DNA of 23,706 bases from an uncultured Gemmatimonadota bacterium (GTDB taxonomy: Bacteria; Gemmatimonadota; Gemmatimonadetes; Gemmatimonadales; Gemmatimonadaceae). The DNA lies in the NCBI GenBank assembly GCA_903906325.1, contig CAIVJV010000012.1:1-23706 (forward strand), read 5' to 3'. The translations under genes were made by a program, and so were the position numbers. Positions 1 through 5,901 of the stretch are shown here, one piece after another. The notes beneath the pieces are model-generated. The model did not search any database. It saw only the letters and a list, made by a program, of their open reading frames with translations, and was not told the DNA's origin. How positions within the stretch are numbered: position 1 is the first letter of the stretch; each line of letters starts with the position of its first letter.

Positions 1-1
1 G

Positions 2-388
2 ACGCTCGTGTACAATCCCGGCGCCGCCTTCGGGCTGCACCTCGGGGCGTTCTCCCGGTGGATCTTCATGGCGCTCACCGTCGTCGCGGTGGTGACGATG
101 TGGCGGCTCTATCGGGCGAGTCCCCCCGATGCGGTGTGGCGCGTGCGCGCCCTGCTCTGCGTGACCGGGGGGGCGTTCGGCAACTTCATCGATCGCATCA
201 TCTCCCCGCGTGGCGTGGTCGACTTCCTCGATGTCGGTGTGGGCGCGTGGCGCTGGCCGACCTTCAACCTCGCCGACATCGCGGTGAGCACCGGCGCGAT
301 CCTCCTGGCCCTCGTGCTCTGGAACGAGGAGGAGCGGGTCGCCGACGCGAAGGCCGTCCCCTCGCCCGACGCCCCGACGGGCTCGTGA
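2..388 (+). CDS. lspA: Lipoprotein signal peptidase LspA, 5' end missing
   Basis: This is the C-terminal 128 residues of signal peptidase II, the inner-membrane aspartyl protease that cleaves the signal peptide of diacylglyceryl-modified prolipoproteins. The reading frame is open from the window edge and begins TLVYNPGAAFG, matching the conserved NxGxAFG region, so the real start lies upstream. Both catalytic aspartates are visible in their family motifs: GNFIDR, followed by VVDFLDVG, and FNLADIAVS. The last membrane helix (AVSTGAILLALVLW) is followed by a short charged tail. The stop overlaps the GTG of rluD by 4 bases (GTGA, 385-388). An lspA-rluD pair is common in bacteria. The GTG at base 8 is an internal valine codon, not a start. 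Confidence 0.95.
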   Translation, partial: TLVYNPGAAFGLHLGAFSRWIFMALTVVAVVTMWRLYRASPPDAVWRVRALLCVTGGAFGNFIDRIISPRGVVDFLDVGVGAWRWPTFNLADIAVSTGAILLALVLWNEEERVADAKAVPSPDAPTGS

Positions 389-1404
389 CGACCGACCCGC
401 CGGGCGCGGGGGACGCGCTGGCGCCTGGCGCGTACACCTTCACCATCGCCGAGGGCGGGGAGCGGCTCGACCTCGCGGTCGCGCGGCTCACCGGCCGCTC
501 CCGCACGCAGGCCGCGACGCTGATCGCCACGGGCCAGGTGCAGGTCGATGGTCGCGCCGAGAAGGCGAGCCTGCGCCTCGAGCCGGGGATGTCGCTCGCC
601 GTCACGATCCCGGCACCGATCGGCCGCGAGATCCTCGCCGAGTCGATCCCCCTCCGCACCGTCTACGAGGATGAGGATGTGGTGGTCGTCGACAAGCCCG
701 CGGGGATGGTGGTGCACCCCGCGCCCGGGAATTGGTCGGGGACCTTGGTGAATGCGTTGCTCGGGCGTGGGCAGGCGCTCGCGCAGGGTGGGGGCGCCGA
801 GCGGCTCGGGCTCGTGCATCGTCTCGATAAGGAGACCTCGGGGCTCCTGATCGTCGCGAAGACCGATCGGGCGCACACCGTGTTGAGCGGCGCGCTCGCG
901 GCCCGGCGGATCACGCGGCGTTACGCGGCGCTCTGTTGGGGACACCTCGATGCCGACGAGGTGCGCGTGGATCAGCCGCTCGGGCGCGATCCCAACGATC
1001 GGACACGGGTCGCGATCCGTCGCGAGGGCCGTCAGGCGCGCACCGATTTCCATCGGCTCGCGCGCTTCGATTCGTGCGATCTCCTCCGCGCCCATCTCCA
1101 CACGGGACGCACGCATCAGATCCGTGTGCATCTCGCCTCGATCGGGCATCCGGTGGTCGGGGACGACACCTACGGCGGCGGCGGCGGGCGGAAGGTCGTG
1201 GCGCTCCCGCCCAAGCGGCACTTCCTCCATGCGGCCTGGTTGGTCTTCCCGCATCCCGCGACCGGGGCCCCGGTGGAGCTCCGCTCGCCGTTGCCCGAGG
1301 ATCTGCGGCGGTGCCTCGCCACGGTGGCCGGGGAGGCGCTCTGGGGGGCGGACGAGGATCCGCTCGAGGCCCTCGGGTTCTACGCGGGCGGGGCCGGCGC
1401 GTGA
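385..1404 (+). CDS. rluD: RluA-family 23S rRNA pseudouridine synthase (RluD-like)
   Basis: A 339-residue protein with the two-domain layout of the RluA/RluD family. An N-terminal S4 RNA-binding domain lies at about residues 24-80 (GERLDLAVARLTGRSR to VQVDGRAEKAS). The catalytic domain follows, with HRLDKETSG at residues 145-153 and the nucleophilic aspartate at about residue 148. Other family motifs are VVDKPAGMVVHPAPGN and HTGRTHQIRVHLASIGHPVVGD. The expected reaction is isomerisation of uridines in 23S rRNA helix 69 (positions 1911, 1915 and 1917 in E. coli). Family membership is clear, but the exact target sites are inferred. The start is taken as GTG 385 because it overlaps the lspA stop and leaves a normal N-terminus; the frame stays open further upstream, over lspA. 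The stop overlaps the next gene by GTGA. Confidence 0.93.
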   Translation: MTTDPPGAGDALAPGAYTFTIAEGGERLDLAVARLTGRSRTQAATLIATGQVQVDGRAEKASLRLEPGMSLAVTIPAPIGREILAESIPLRTVYEDEDVVVVDKPAGMVVHPAPGNWSGTLVNALLGRGQALAQGGGAERLGLVHRLDKETSGLLIVAKTDRAHTVLSGALAARRITRRYAALCWGHLDADEVRVDQPLGRDPNDRTRVAIRREGRQARTDFHRLARFDSCDLLRAHLHTGRTHQIRVHLASIGHPVVGDDTYGGGGGRKVVALPPKRHFLHAAWLVFPHPATGAPVELRSPLPEDLRRCLATVAGEALWGADEDPLEALGFYAGGAGA

Positions 1405-2432
1405 GCGCGTCGCGGGGGCTGCTCCTCCTCGCGGTCCTGCTGGTCGCCGGTCCTCGATCCCCGCGGGCGCAGGCGTCCACGTGGCCCGCGGTGCCGCCAG
1501 GCGCCGACCTGCTCGAGGCCGGACGGTTCTCGATCCTCGCCTTCCCGAGCGAGGCGCGGTTGGCGCGCGCCCTTCTCGCCGATGCCCTCGCGCGGGATTC
1601 CTTCCCAGGGCTGGCACGGCCGCGCGACGCGGTCCGGATCGCGCTGGCGCCGAGCGCGGCGGTCTTCCGCGCCTGGGTGGGGCCGGCGGCGCCGGAGTGG
1701 GGGGCGGCCATCGCGCTCCCCGCGCGGCGCCTGATCATCATGCAGGGGCGCGATGCCGGCGCCGACGCGGGGGAGCCGCGGCAGACGCTGCGCCACGAAC
1801 TCGCGCACCTGATGCTCGCCGAGGCGATGGGGGGGCTCGTCCCGCGGTGGTTCGACGAGGGGTACGCGTCCTACGCGGCGGGGGAGTGGGGGCGCGAGGA
1901 GATCCTGGCGACGAGTCTGGGCCTCGTCTGGCGTGGGGTGCCGTCTTTCGTCGCGCTCGATTCGGCCTTCGTGGGCGGGGCCACCGGGGCGACCCGAGCG
2001 TATGCGCTCGCCCATCGGGCGGTCGCGGAGCTCGCGGCCCTCGGGACCCTGGGGGGCGGTGACGGGCTCACGCGATTCTTCACGGTGTGGCGCGAGACGG
2101 GGTCGTTCGACCGGACCCTCCGGCAGGTGCATGGGATGACGGAGCCCGGGTTCGAGTCGTGGTGGCGCGCGCGGATCCGACGGCAGTACGGGGCGGTGGC
2201 GCTCCTGGCGGATCTCGGGGTCCTCTCCCTCGTGCTCGGCTGTCTCCTCGCCCCCCTCTGGTGGCAGCGACGGCGGCGTCAGCAGGCCCGGCTCGCGACC
2301 CTCCGGGCTCGGGATGCGGCGCAGGAGGCACGGGAGCGCGCGAGCGCCCTCGCCGCCCTCCTCGGCGAGGGCGGCGGCGAACGGTGTGAGGAGCGACCGC
2401 GTTCATTTGACAGAGGGGAAGGCCCGGTCTAG
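1401..2432 (+). CDS. Exported gluzincin (peptidase MA-like) with C-terminal membrane anchor
   Basis: A 343-residue protein not assigned to a named gene. It starts at a GTG overlapping the rluD stop. It opens with a signal peptide (hydrophobic LLLLAVLLVAG, probable cleavage after PRAQA). The zinc motif HELAH lies at residues 132-136, and a downstream glutamate at about residue 153 in RWFDEGYASY is the expected third zinc ligand. HExxH plus WFDEG is the pattern of the peptidase MA (gluzincin) group. Near the C-terminus is one hydrophobic helix (LADLGVLSLVLGCLLAPLWW) followed by an arginine-rich stretch, so the catalytic domain should face the periplasm with a cytoplasmic tail. Substrate is unknown. 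Its place in the lspA-rluD unit suggests an envelope role but does not show one. The stop codon TAG (2430-2432) is part of the -10 box of the next promoter. Confidence 0.8.
   Translation: MSASRGLLLLAVLLVAGPRSPRAQASTWPAVPPGADLLEAGRFSILAFPSEARLARALLADALARDSFPGLARPRDAVRIALAPSAAVFRAWVGPAAPEWGAAIALPARRLIIMQGRDAGADAGEPRQTLRHELAHLMLAEAMGGLVPRWFDEGYASYAAGEWGREEILATSLGLVWRGVPSFVALDSAFVGGATGATRAYALAHRAVAELAALGTLGGGDGLTRFFTVWRETGSFDRTLRQVHGMTEPGFESWWRARIRRQYGAVALLADLGVLSLVLGCLLAPLWWQRRRRQQARLATLRARDAAQEARERASALAALLGEGGGERCEERPRSFDRGEGPV
2345..2373 (+). other. Perfect 11-bp inverted repeat inside the gluzincin 3' end
   Basis: Bases 2345-2355 (CGCCCTCGCCG) are exactly complementary to 2363-2373 (CGGCGAGGGCG), with a 7-base loop. 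The repeat is in coding sequence about 57 bases before the stop and 34 bases before the downstream -35 box. No T-tract follows, so it is not a standard intrinsic terminator. It could be a pause or 3'-end protection structure, or chance in a G+C-rich region where Ala/Gly/Glu/Leu codons favour such repeats. Confidence 0.5.
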
Positions 2433-2435
2433 ACT
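2407..2435 (+). promoter_or_regulatory. Strong sigma-70-type promoter, TTGACA-N17-TAGACT
   Basis: A consensus -35 hexamer TTGACA (2407-2412) is followed by exactly 17 bases and TAGACT (2430-2435) as the -10 box. It overlaps the last codons of the gluzincin gene. Transcription would begin near 2442, only about 3 bases before the ATG at 2445, so the mRNA would be leaderless or nearly so. It should drive the 58-residue gene and probably the tRNA behind it. Confidence 0.8.
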
Positions 2436-2444
2436 CCTCCGTCT

Positions 2445-2621
2445 ATGACCGGGACGAACGAGACGGGGGCTGCGGGGTCGCGGTCCACGCTGTGGTGGGG
2501 TTTGGCGACGGCCGCGTTGGTCGTCGGGTACGCCGATCTCTGGCGGGGTGGGGTGACGGTCGCTCCGATCCTGTTGGTGCTCGGGTACTGCGTGCTGGTC
2601 CCCATCGCGATCCTGAGATGA
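2445..2621 (+). CDS. Small membrane protein, 58 residues, unknown function
   Basis: A short gene starting at ATG 2445, just behind the strong promoter, and ending with TGA 2619-2621. After a polar N-terminus of about 14 residues the protein has two hydrophobic segments, roughly residues 16-30 (LWWGLATAALVVGYA) and 39-57 (VAPILLVLGYCVLVPIAIL), separated by a short DLWRGG loop. It is predicted to be an inner-membrane hairpin. No Shine-Dalgarno sequence precedes it; the upstream CTCCTCC is the opposite complement. Promoter placement, a clean two-helix protein and a normal stop before the tRNA argue that it is real. No function can be assigned. Confidence 0.7.
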   Translation: MTGTNETGAAGSRSTLWWGLATAALVVGYADLWRGGVTVAPILLVLGYCVLVPIAILR

Positions 2622-2649
2622 GCGGCCGCGCCCCACAGGTCGCATCCCG

Positions 2650-2723
2650 GGGCGAATAGCTCAGCTGGTTAGAGCACCTGCCTTACACGCAGGGTGTCGG
2701 GGGTTCGAATCCCTCTTCGCCCA
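2650..2723 (+). tRNA. tRNA-Val (anticodon UAC)
   Basis: A 74-base cloverleaf. The acceptor stem GGGCGAA (2650-2656) pairs with TTCGCCC (2716-2722). The D stem is GCTC/GAGC. The anticodon stem CCTGC/GCAGG encloses CTTACAC with anticodon TAC at 2684-2686. The T arm is GGGGG-TTCGAAT-CCCTC, and the discriminator is A at 2723. UAC reads valine codons GUA/GUG. The next bases are CTG, so the 3' CCA is not encoded and must be added by CCA-adding enzyme. It lies 28 bases after the 58-residue gene with no terminator seen between, so it may be processed from the same transcript. Confidence 0.97.
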
Positions 2724-2790
2724 CTGCAGCTCGCGGTACGGACGGACCACTGGTCGGCGGTCCTGGTGTATGAAGTGTCAACGCTCCCTG

Positions 2791-2796
2791 AGGAGG
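2791..2796 (+). promoter_or_regulatory. Shine-Dalgarno AGGAGG deciding the GTG start of the TPR gene
   Basis: A full AGGAGG sits 6 bases before GTG 2803, the optimal spacing. It decides in favour of this start over the in-frame ATG at 2770. It is one of the few strong ribosome-binding sites in the window. Confidence 0.85.
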
Positions 2797-2802
2797 AAGA
2801 TC

Positions 2803-4521
2803 GTGAAGGCTCGGTTCCCCATCCGTCTCGTCGTCGCGCTCGCCCTGGGTCTCGTCGCCGCCGGCGCCGTTCCCGCGTGGGCGCAGCCGCCGCGCACCCC
2901 GCCCGGCCCGAACACGCCGCGCACGATGGTGCAGGTCTTCGCCTCGGCGGACAAGGTGGTGGGTCCTGAGGCCTCGGACGAGCTCCGGGACCGGCTGATC
3001 CGCGCGTTCCCCTCGCGCCTCCTCTGGGTGATCGACAAGAAGGACATCATGTCGATGCTCGAGCAGTCGGGGTACCCGACCGACGAGCAGCTCCCGCCGA
3101 GCGATGAGGCGCAGCTGGCCAAGGCGCAGCGGGCGGATGATTACCTGCGTGGGCGCGTGACGCGCGACGGGGCGAATCTCAAGGTCGAGGTGTCGATCGT
3201 CCTCACCCGTGACCCGTCGCTCGTGCAGCCGCTGCCCGTGGCGGAGGGGAATCGTGCCGACCGCGCGGTGGCCCCGCTGGTGAAGGCGATCCAGGATGCG
3301 CGCAAGCAGCTCCCGCACGAGAAGGCGTGCATGAACGCCGCGCGGGACAACAAGCTCGACGAGGCCCTCAAGGCGGCCGATGCGGGGATCGCCGAGTATC
3401 CGCAGGCGACGCTCGTGCGCTACTGCAAGATGCAGGTCCTCGTCCGGAAGGAGGCCCCTGCGGCGGAGCAGGTGGCGATGGCCAAGGAGATCCTCGCGAT
3501 CGATCCGAACTCGCGGGCCGCGCTCGCCGTGGCTGCGGACGCGGAGCAGAAGGCGGGGAACGCCGATGAGGCGAACGGCTACCTGTTGCGCCTCCTTGCC
3601 GCGAACCCTGGGGATGCCGCGCTCGCGACCCGCGTGATCGACGCGCTCGCCGCGAGCGGCAAGCTCGACCTCGCGAAGGAGGTCGTCGTGAAGGCGGTCG
3701 CCGAGAACCCCGGGGACGTCGACCTCGTCGAGCTCCAGTTCAAGATCCTCTCGGCCTCGGGTGACCTGAAGGGCGCGATCACGACGGGTGAGGAGTTGAT
3801 CCAGCTCGACTCCACCAAGGCCACGGCGTCGTTCTATACGCGCCTCACCGCGCTCTACGCGTCGGACAGCCAGGCGACGAAGGCGGCGGACGCCGCGAAG
3901 CGCGCCACCACCCGCTACCCGCAGGATGCGGACCTCTGGCAGCTCTACGCGCAGACGCTGAAGAAGGCGGGGGAGGGCCAGCAGTCGATCGTCGCGGCCC
4001 GGAAGGCGCTCGAGATCAACCCGAAGATCCCGAACGGGTGGACGCAGATCGCGGTGGCGTACAACGATCTCAACCTCCCGGACAGCGCGCTCGCCTCGCT
4101 CCGACTGGCGAAGGCGGCGGGGGATGATGCGAACCAGGTGGGCGGCTTCGCCCTCTCGATCGGCAACCGCCTCTACCGGGCGGCGAGCGCGGAGGACCCG
4201 AAGAAGGTCGAGTCGTTCCGGACGGCGCTGCCGTACCTGCACTTCGCCGACAGCACGACGGCCGATGTCCAGTTGCGGGCCAATGCCAAGTTCCTGATCG
4301 GCGTCTCCTCGTTCTATATGGCGCAGATCACGGCGACCGGGCTCCAGGCGAGCAAGAGCTGCGACGAGGCCAAGATGGCGCAGGCCGCGACGGCCGATGC
4401 GATGACGTACACCCAGCTGGGGGGGCGGACCTCGCCGGACGCCGCGGCGCAGATCCTCGGCTTGGTGAACCAGCTCTCGCCGTACATCGACCGGCAGGTC
4501 ACGACGCTCTGCAAGCCCTGA
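2803..4521 (+). CDS. Exported TPR-repeat protein
   Basis: A 572-residue secreted protein. The start is GTG 2803 because AGGAGG (2791-2796) lies 6 bases upstream and the product then begins with a compact signal peptide (VKARFPIRLVVALALGLVAA..., probable cleavage after AWA). The in-frame ATG at 2770 would put the Shine-Dalgarno inside the gene. The first mature domain (about residues 35-165; VQVFASADKVVG, LRDRLIRAF, LLWVIDKKDIMSML, ADDYLRGRV) resembles the TolB-N/CsgG/FlgO type of fold that sits on envelope machines; this is pattern-based inference. The rest is helical TPR-like repeats with the recurring xxxANPGD or xxxEINPK turn, for example KALEINPKIPNGWTQIAVAYNDL. It is rich in lysine (AAG) compared with its arginine-rich neighbours, probably reflecting an abundant exported protein. 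A poor -10 candidate TATGAA lies at 2769-2774. It forms a unit of its own, ended by a strong terminator. Confidence 0.85.
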   Translation: MKARFPIRLVVALALGLVAAGAVPAWAQPPRTPPGPNTPRTMVQVFASADKVVGPEASDELRDRLIRAFPSRLLWVIDKKDIMSMLEQSGYPTDEQLPPSDEAQLAKAQRADDYLRGRVTRDGANLKVEVSIVLTRDPSLVQPLPVAEGNRADRAVAPLVKAIQDARKQLPHEKACMNAARDNKLDEALKAADAGIAEYPQATLVRYCKMQVLVRKEAPAAEQVAMAKEILAIDPNSRAALAVAADAEQKAGNADEANGYLLRLLAANPGDAALATRVIDALAASGKLDLAKEVVVKAVAENPGDVDLVELQFKILSASGDLKGAITTGEELIQLDSTKATASFYTRLTALYASDSQATKAADAAKRATTRYPQDADLWQLYAQTLKKAGEGQQSIVAARKALEINPKIPNGWTQIAVAYNDLNLPDSALASLRLAKAAGDDANQVGGFALSIGNRLYRAASAEDPKKVESFRTALPYLHFADSTTADVQLRANAKFLIGVSSFYMAQITATGLQASKSCDEAKMAQAATADAMTYTQLGGRTSPDAAAQILGLVNQLSPYIDRQVTTLCKP

Positions 4522-4547
4522 GTCTCGGCCCGTCCCGATGGTCCGCG

Positions 4548-4585
4548 CACCCGCCGACGCTCGCGTCGGCGGGTGTCGTGTTTTT
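4548..4585 (+). terminator. Intrinsic terminator after the TPR gene
   Basis: A perfect 12-bp stem, CACCCGCCGACG (4548-4559) with CGTCGGCGGGTG (4564-4575), closes a CTCG tetraloop. It is followed by TCGTG and a run of five T (4581-4585). It begins 27 bases after the TPR stop codon. It isolates the TPR unit from the dcw cluster that starts at 4613. Confidence 0.93.
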
Positions 4586-4600
4586 CGGGGCCGGCTCCGC

Positions 4601-4606
4601 CATCTT
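4601..4606 (+). promoter_or_regulatory. rsmH: Possible -10 box (CATCTT) for the dcw operon
   Basis: Only 27 bases separate the terminator T-run from the rsmH GTG. CATCTT sits 6 bases before that GTG and keeps the key A and final T of a -10 box. No convincing -35 box is visible; it would overlap the terminator tail. It is proposed because the operon needs a promoter after the terminator and because murC, ftsY and the 58-residue gene show similar close spacing. Read-through or a promoter inside the TPR gene is the alternative. Confidence 0.25.
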
Positions 4607-4612
4607 TCTCCT

Positions 4613-5608
4613 GTGCCGCCGCTGACCCCATCCCCCGCGCTCGCCCCGGCGCCCCAGGCAGCCCATGACGCCGCGACCTTCGCGAGCGCGTGGCACGATC
4701 CCGTCCTCGTCCGCGAGGTCTGTGAGGCGCTCGCCGCCTGTCCGACGGTGCTCGATGGGACGCTGGGCGGTGGCGGGCACAGTGCGGCGTTGCTCGCCGA
4801 GGGCCATCGGGTGATCGGGCTCGATCGCGATCCGACGGCGCTCGCCGAGGCCAGCGGTCGACTCGCGGCCCATGCGTCGACCGGCCGCTTCGAGGCGGTG
4901 CTCGGGAATCATGACGCGATCGACGAGGTGGCCGCGCTCACGGGACGGGGCTTCGACGGGATCCTGCTCGATCTCGGGGTCTCGTCTCGGCAGATCGACG
5001 ATGACGCGCGGGGGTTCTCCTTCCGCCCCGGCGTGGCGCTCGACATGCGGATGGACCCCGCGCAGGCGAGGACGGCGGCGGATTTCCTGAACGAGGCCGA
5101 GGGGGAGGTGCTCGCCGCGACCTTTCGTGAGGCGGGCGATGAGCCGAAGGCTCGCCGCCTCGCACAGGAGATCGTGCGGCGGCGCGCGCGGGCACCCTTC
5201 GCGGTGAGCGATGATCTCGTGGGGGCGATCCGTGCGGTGCTGGGCCCGCGCAGCGGCCCGTCCGACTTCGCGCGGCTCTTCCAGGCGGTGCGGATCGGGG
5301 TGAATGACGAACTCGACGGCCTGCGGCACGGGTTGGTCTCGCTGCGCGAGCGACTCGCGCCGGGTGGGGTCTTTGCGGTGATCAGCTATCACTCCGGGGA
5401 GGATCGGGTGGTGAAGCACGCCTTTCGTGACTGGAGCACGGCCTGCACCTGCCCGCCGCGGCAGCCGCGCTGTAATTGTGGTGGGGTGGCCGAGGGGACG
5501 GCGGTGACGCGGAAGGCGATCGTGGCGTCGCCGGAGGAGATCGCGCGCAACCCGCGGGCGCGGAGTGCCAAGTTGCGTCTCTGGCGGCGCGCGGACGGGG
5601 GGCGCTGA
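4613..5608 (+). CDS. rsmH: 16S rRNA (cytosine-1402-N4)-methyltransferase RsmH
   Basis: A 331-residue RsmH (MraW), which uses S-adenosylmethionine to N4-methylate C1402 of 16S rRNA. It normally heads dcw clusters. Visible motifs are HDPVLVREV (residues 28-36), the SAM-binding loop LDGTLGGGGHS (47-57), ILLDLGVSSRQIDDDARGFS, DMRMDPAQ, VNDEL, and YHSGEDRVVK near the end. The C-terminal CTCPPRQPRCNC segment is the family's usual cysteine pattern. The start is taken as GTG 4613, the first in-frame start after the terminator and before HDPV. An in-frame ATG at 4538 would put the terminator hairpin inside the gene. No mraZ precedes it. ftsL follows after 2 bases. Confidence 0.94.
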   Translation: MPPLTPSPALAPAPQAAHDAATFASAWHDPVLVREVCEALAACPTVLDGTLGGGGHSAALLAEGHRVIGLDRDPTALAEASGRLAAHASTGRFEAVLGNHDAIDEVAALTGRGFDGILLDLGVSSRQIDDDARGFSFRPGVALDMRMDPAQARTAADFLNEAEGEVLAATFREAGDEPKARRLAQEIVRRRARAPFAVSDDLVGAIRAVLGPRSGPSDFARLFQAVRIGVNDELDGLRHGLVSLRERLAPGGVFAVISYHSGEDRVVKHAFRDWSTACTCPPRQPRCNCGGVAEGTAVTRKAIVASPEEIARNPRARSAKLRLWRRADGGR

Positions 5609-5610
5609 CC

Positions 5611-5901
5611 ATGCGCGGACGGACCAAGCTCCTCCTCGGTCTCTTGGGTTTCTTCCTGCTGGCCACGGGCGTCATATGGAGGCGGAGCGTGGGGCTCGCG
5701 CAGGCGCGTGAGCTCCGCACCTTGGAGCAACGTCGCGTCGCCCTGGAGGCGACGGAGGCGGCGCTCGAAGGGGAGATCCGCGACGCCTCCAGTCGGGCGC
5801 GGCTCGCGCGCTCGGTCGAGGAGCGCCTCGGTCTGCGTGTGCCGGCCGAGAGTCTGGTCATCCGCCTGCCACGTCCAACCCCAAGGGCCGCTCGTCCGTG
5901 A
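5611..5901 (+). CDS. ftsL: FtsL-like septal coiled-coil protein
   Basis: A 96-residue bitopic protein with a short basic N-terminus, one membrane helix at about residues 7-23 (LLLGLLGFFLLATGVIW) and a periplasmic region with heptad-like leucines (about residues 30-62), ending in a LARSVEERLGLRVP segment. Size, topology and position between rsmH and ftsI are diagnostic of FtsL, which forms the FtsQLB complex that activates FtsWI. Sequence is poorly conserved in this family, so the call rests on topology and context; FtsB has the same topology but is not usually encoded here. It begins 2 bases after rsmH and overlaps ftsI by GTGA (5898-5901). Confidence 0.8.
   Translation: MRGRTKLLLGLLGFFLLATGVIWRRSVGLAQARELRTLEQRRVALEATEAALEGEIRDASSRARLARSVEERLGLRVPAESLVIRLPRPTPRAARP

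Noticed and set aside
2741..2766. Possible hairpin GGACC...GGTCC after tRNA-Val as a terminator
   Set aside because: It is a stem of only about 5 bp with a large loop and no T-run, not distinguishable from chance.
2770..2802. Upstream ATG start for the TPR protein
   Set aside because: It would place AGGAGG inside the gene and add a charged extension before the signal peptide; GTG 2803 fits better.
4538..4612. Upstream ATG start for rsmH
   Set aside because: The extension would read through the terminator hairpin and gives a non-RsmH Arg/Gly-rich sequence.
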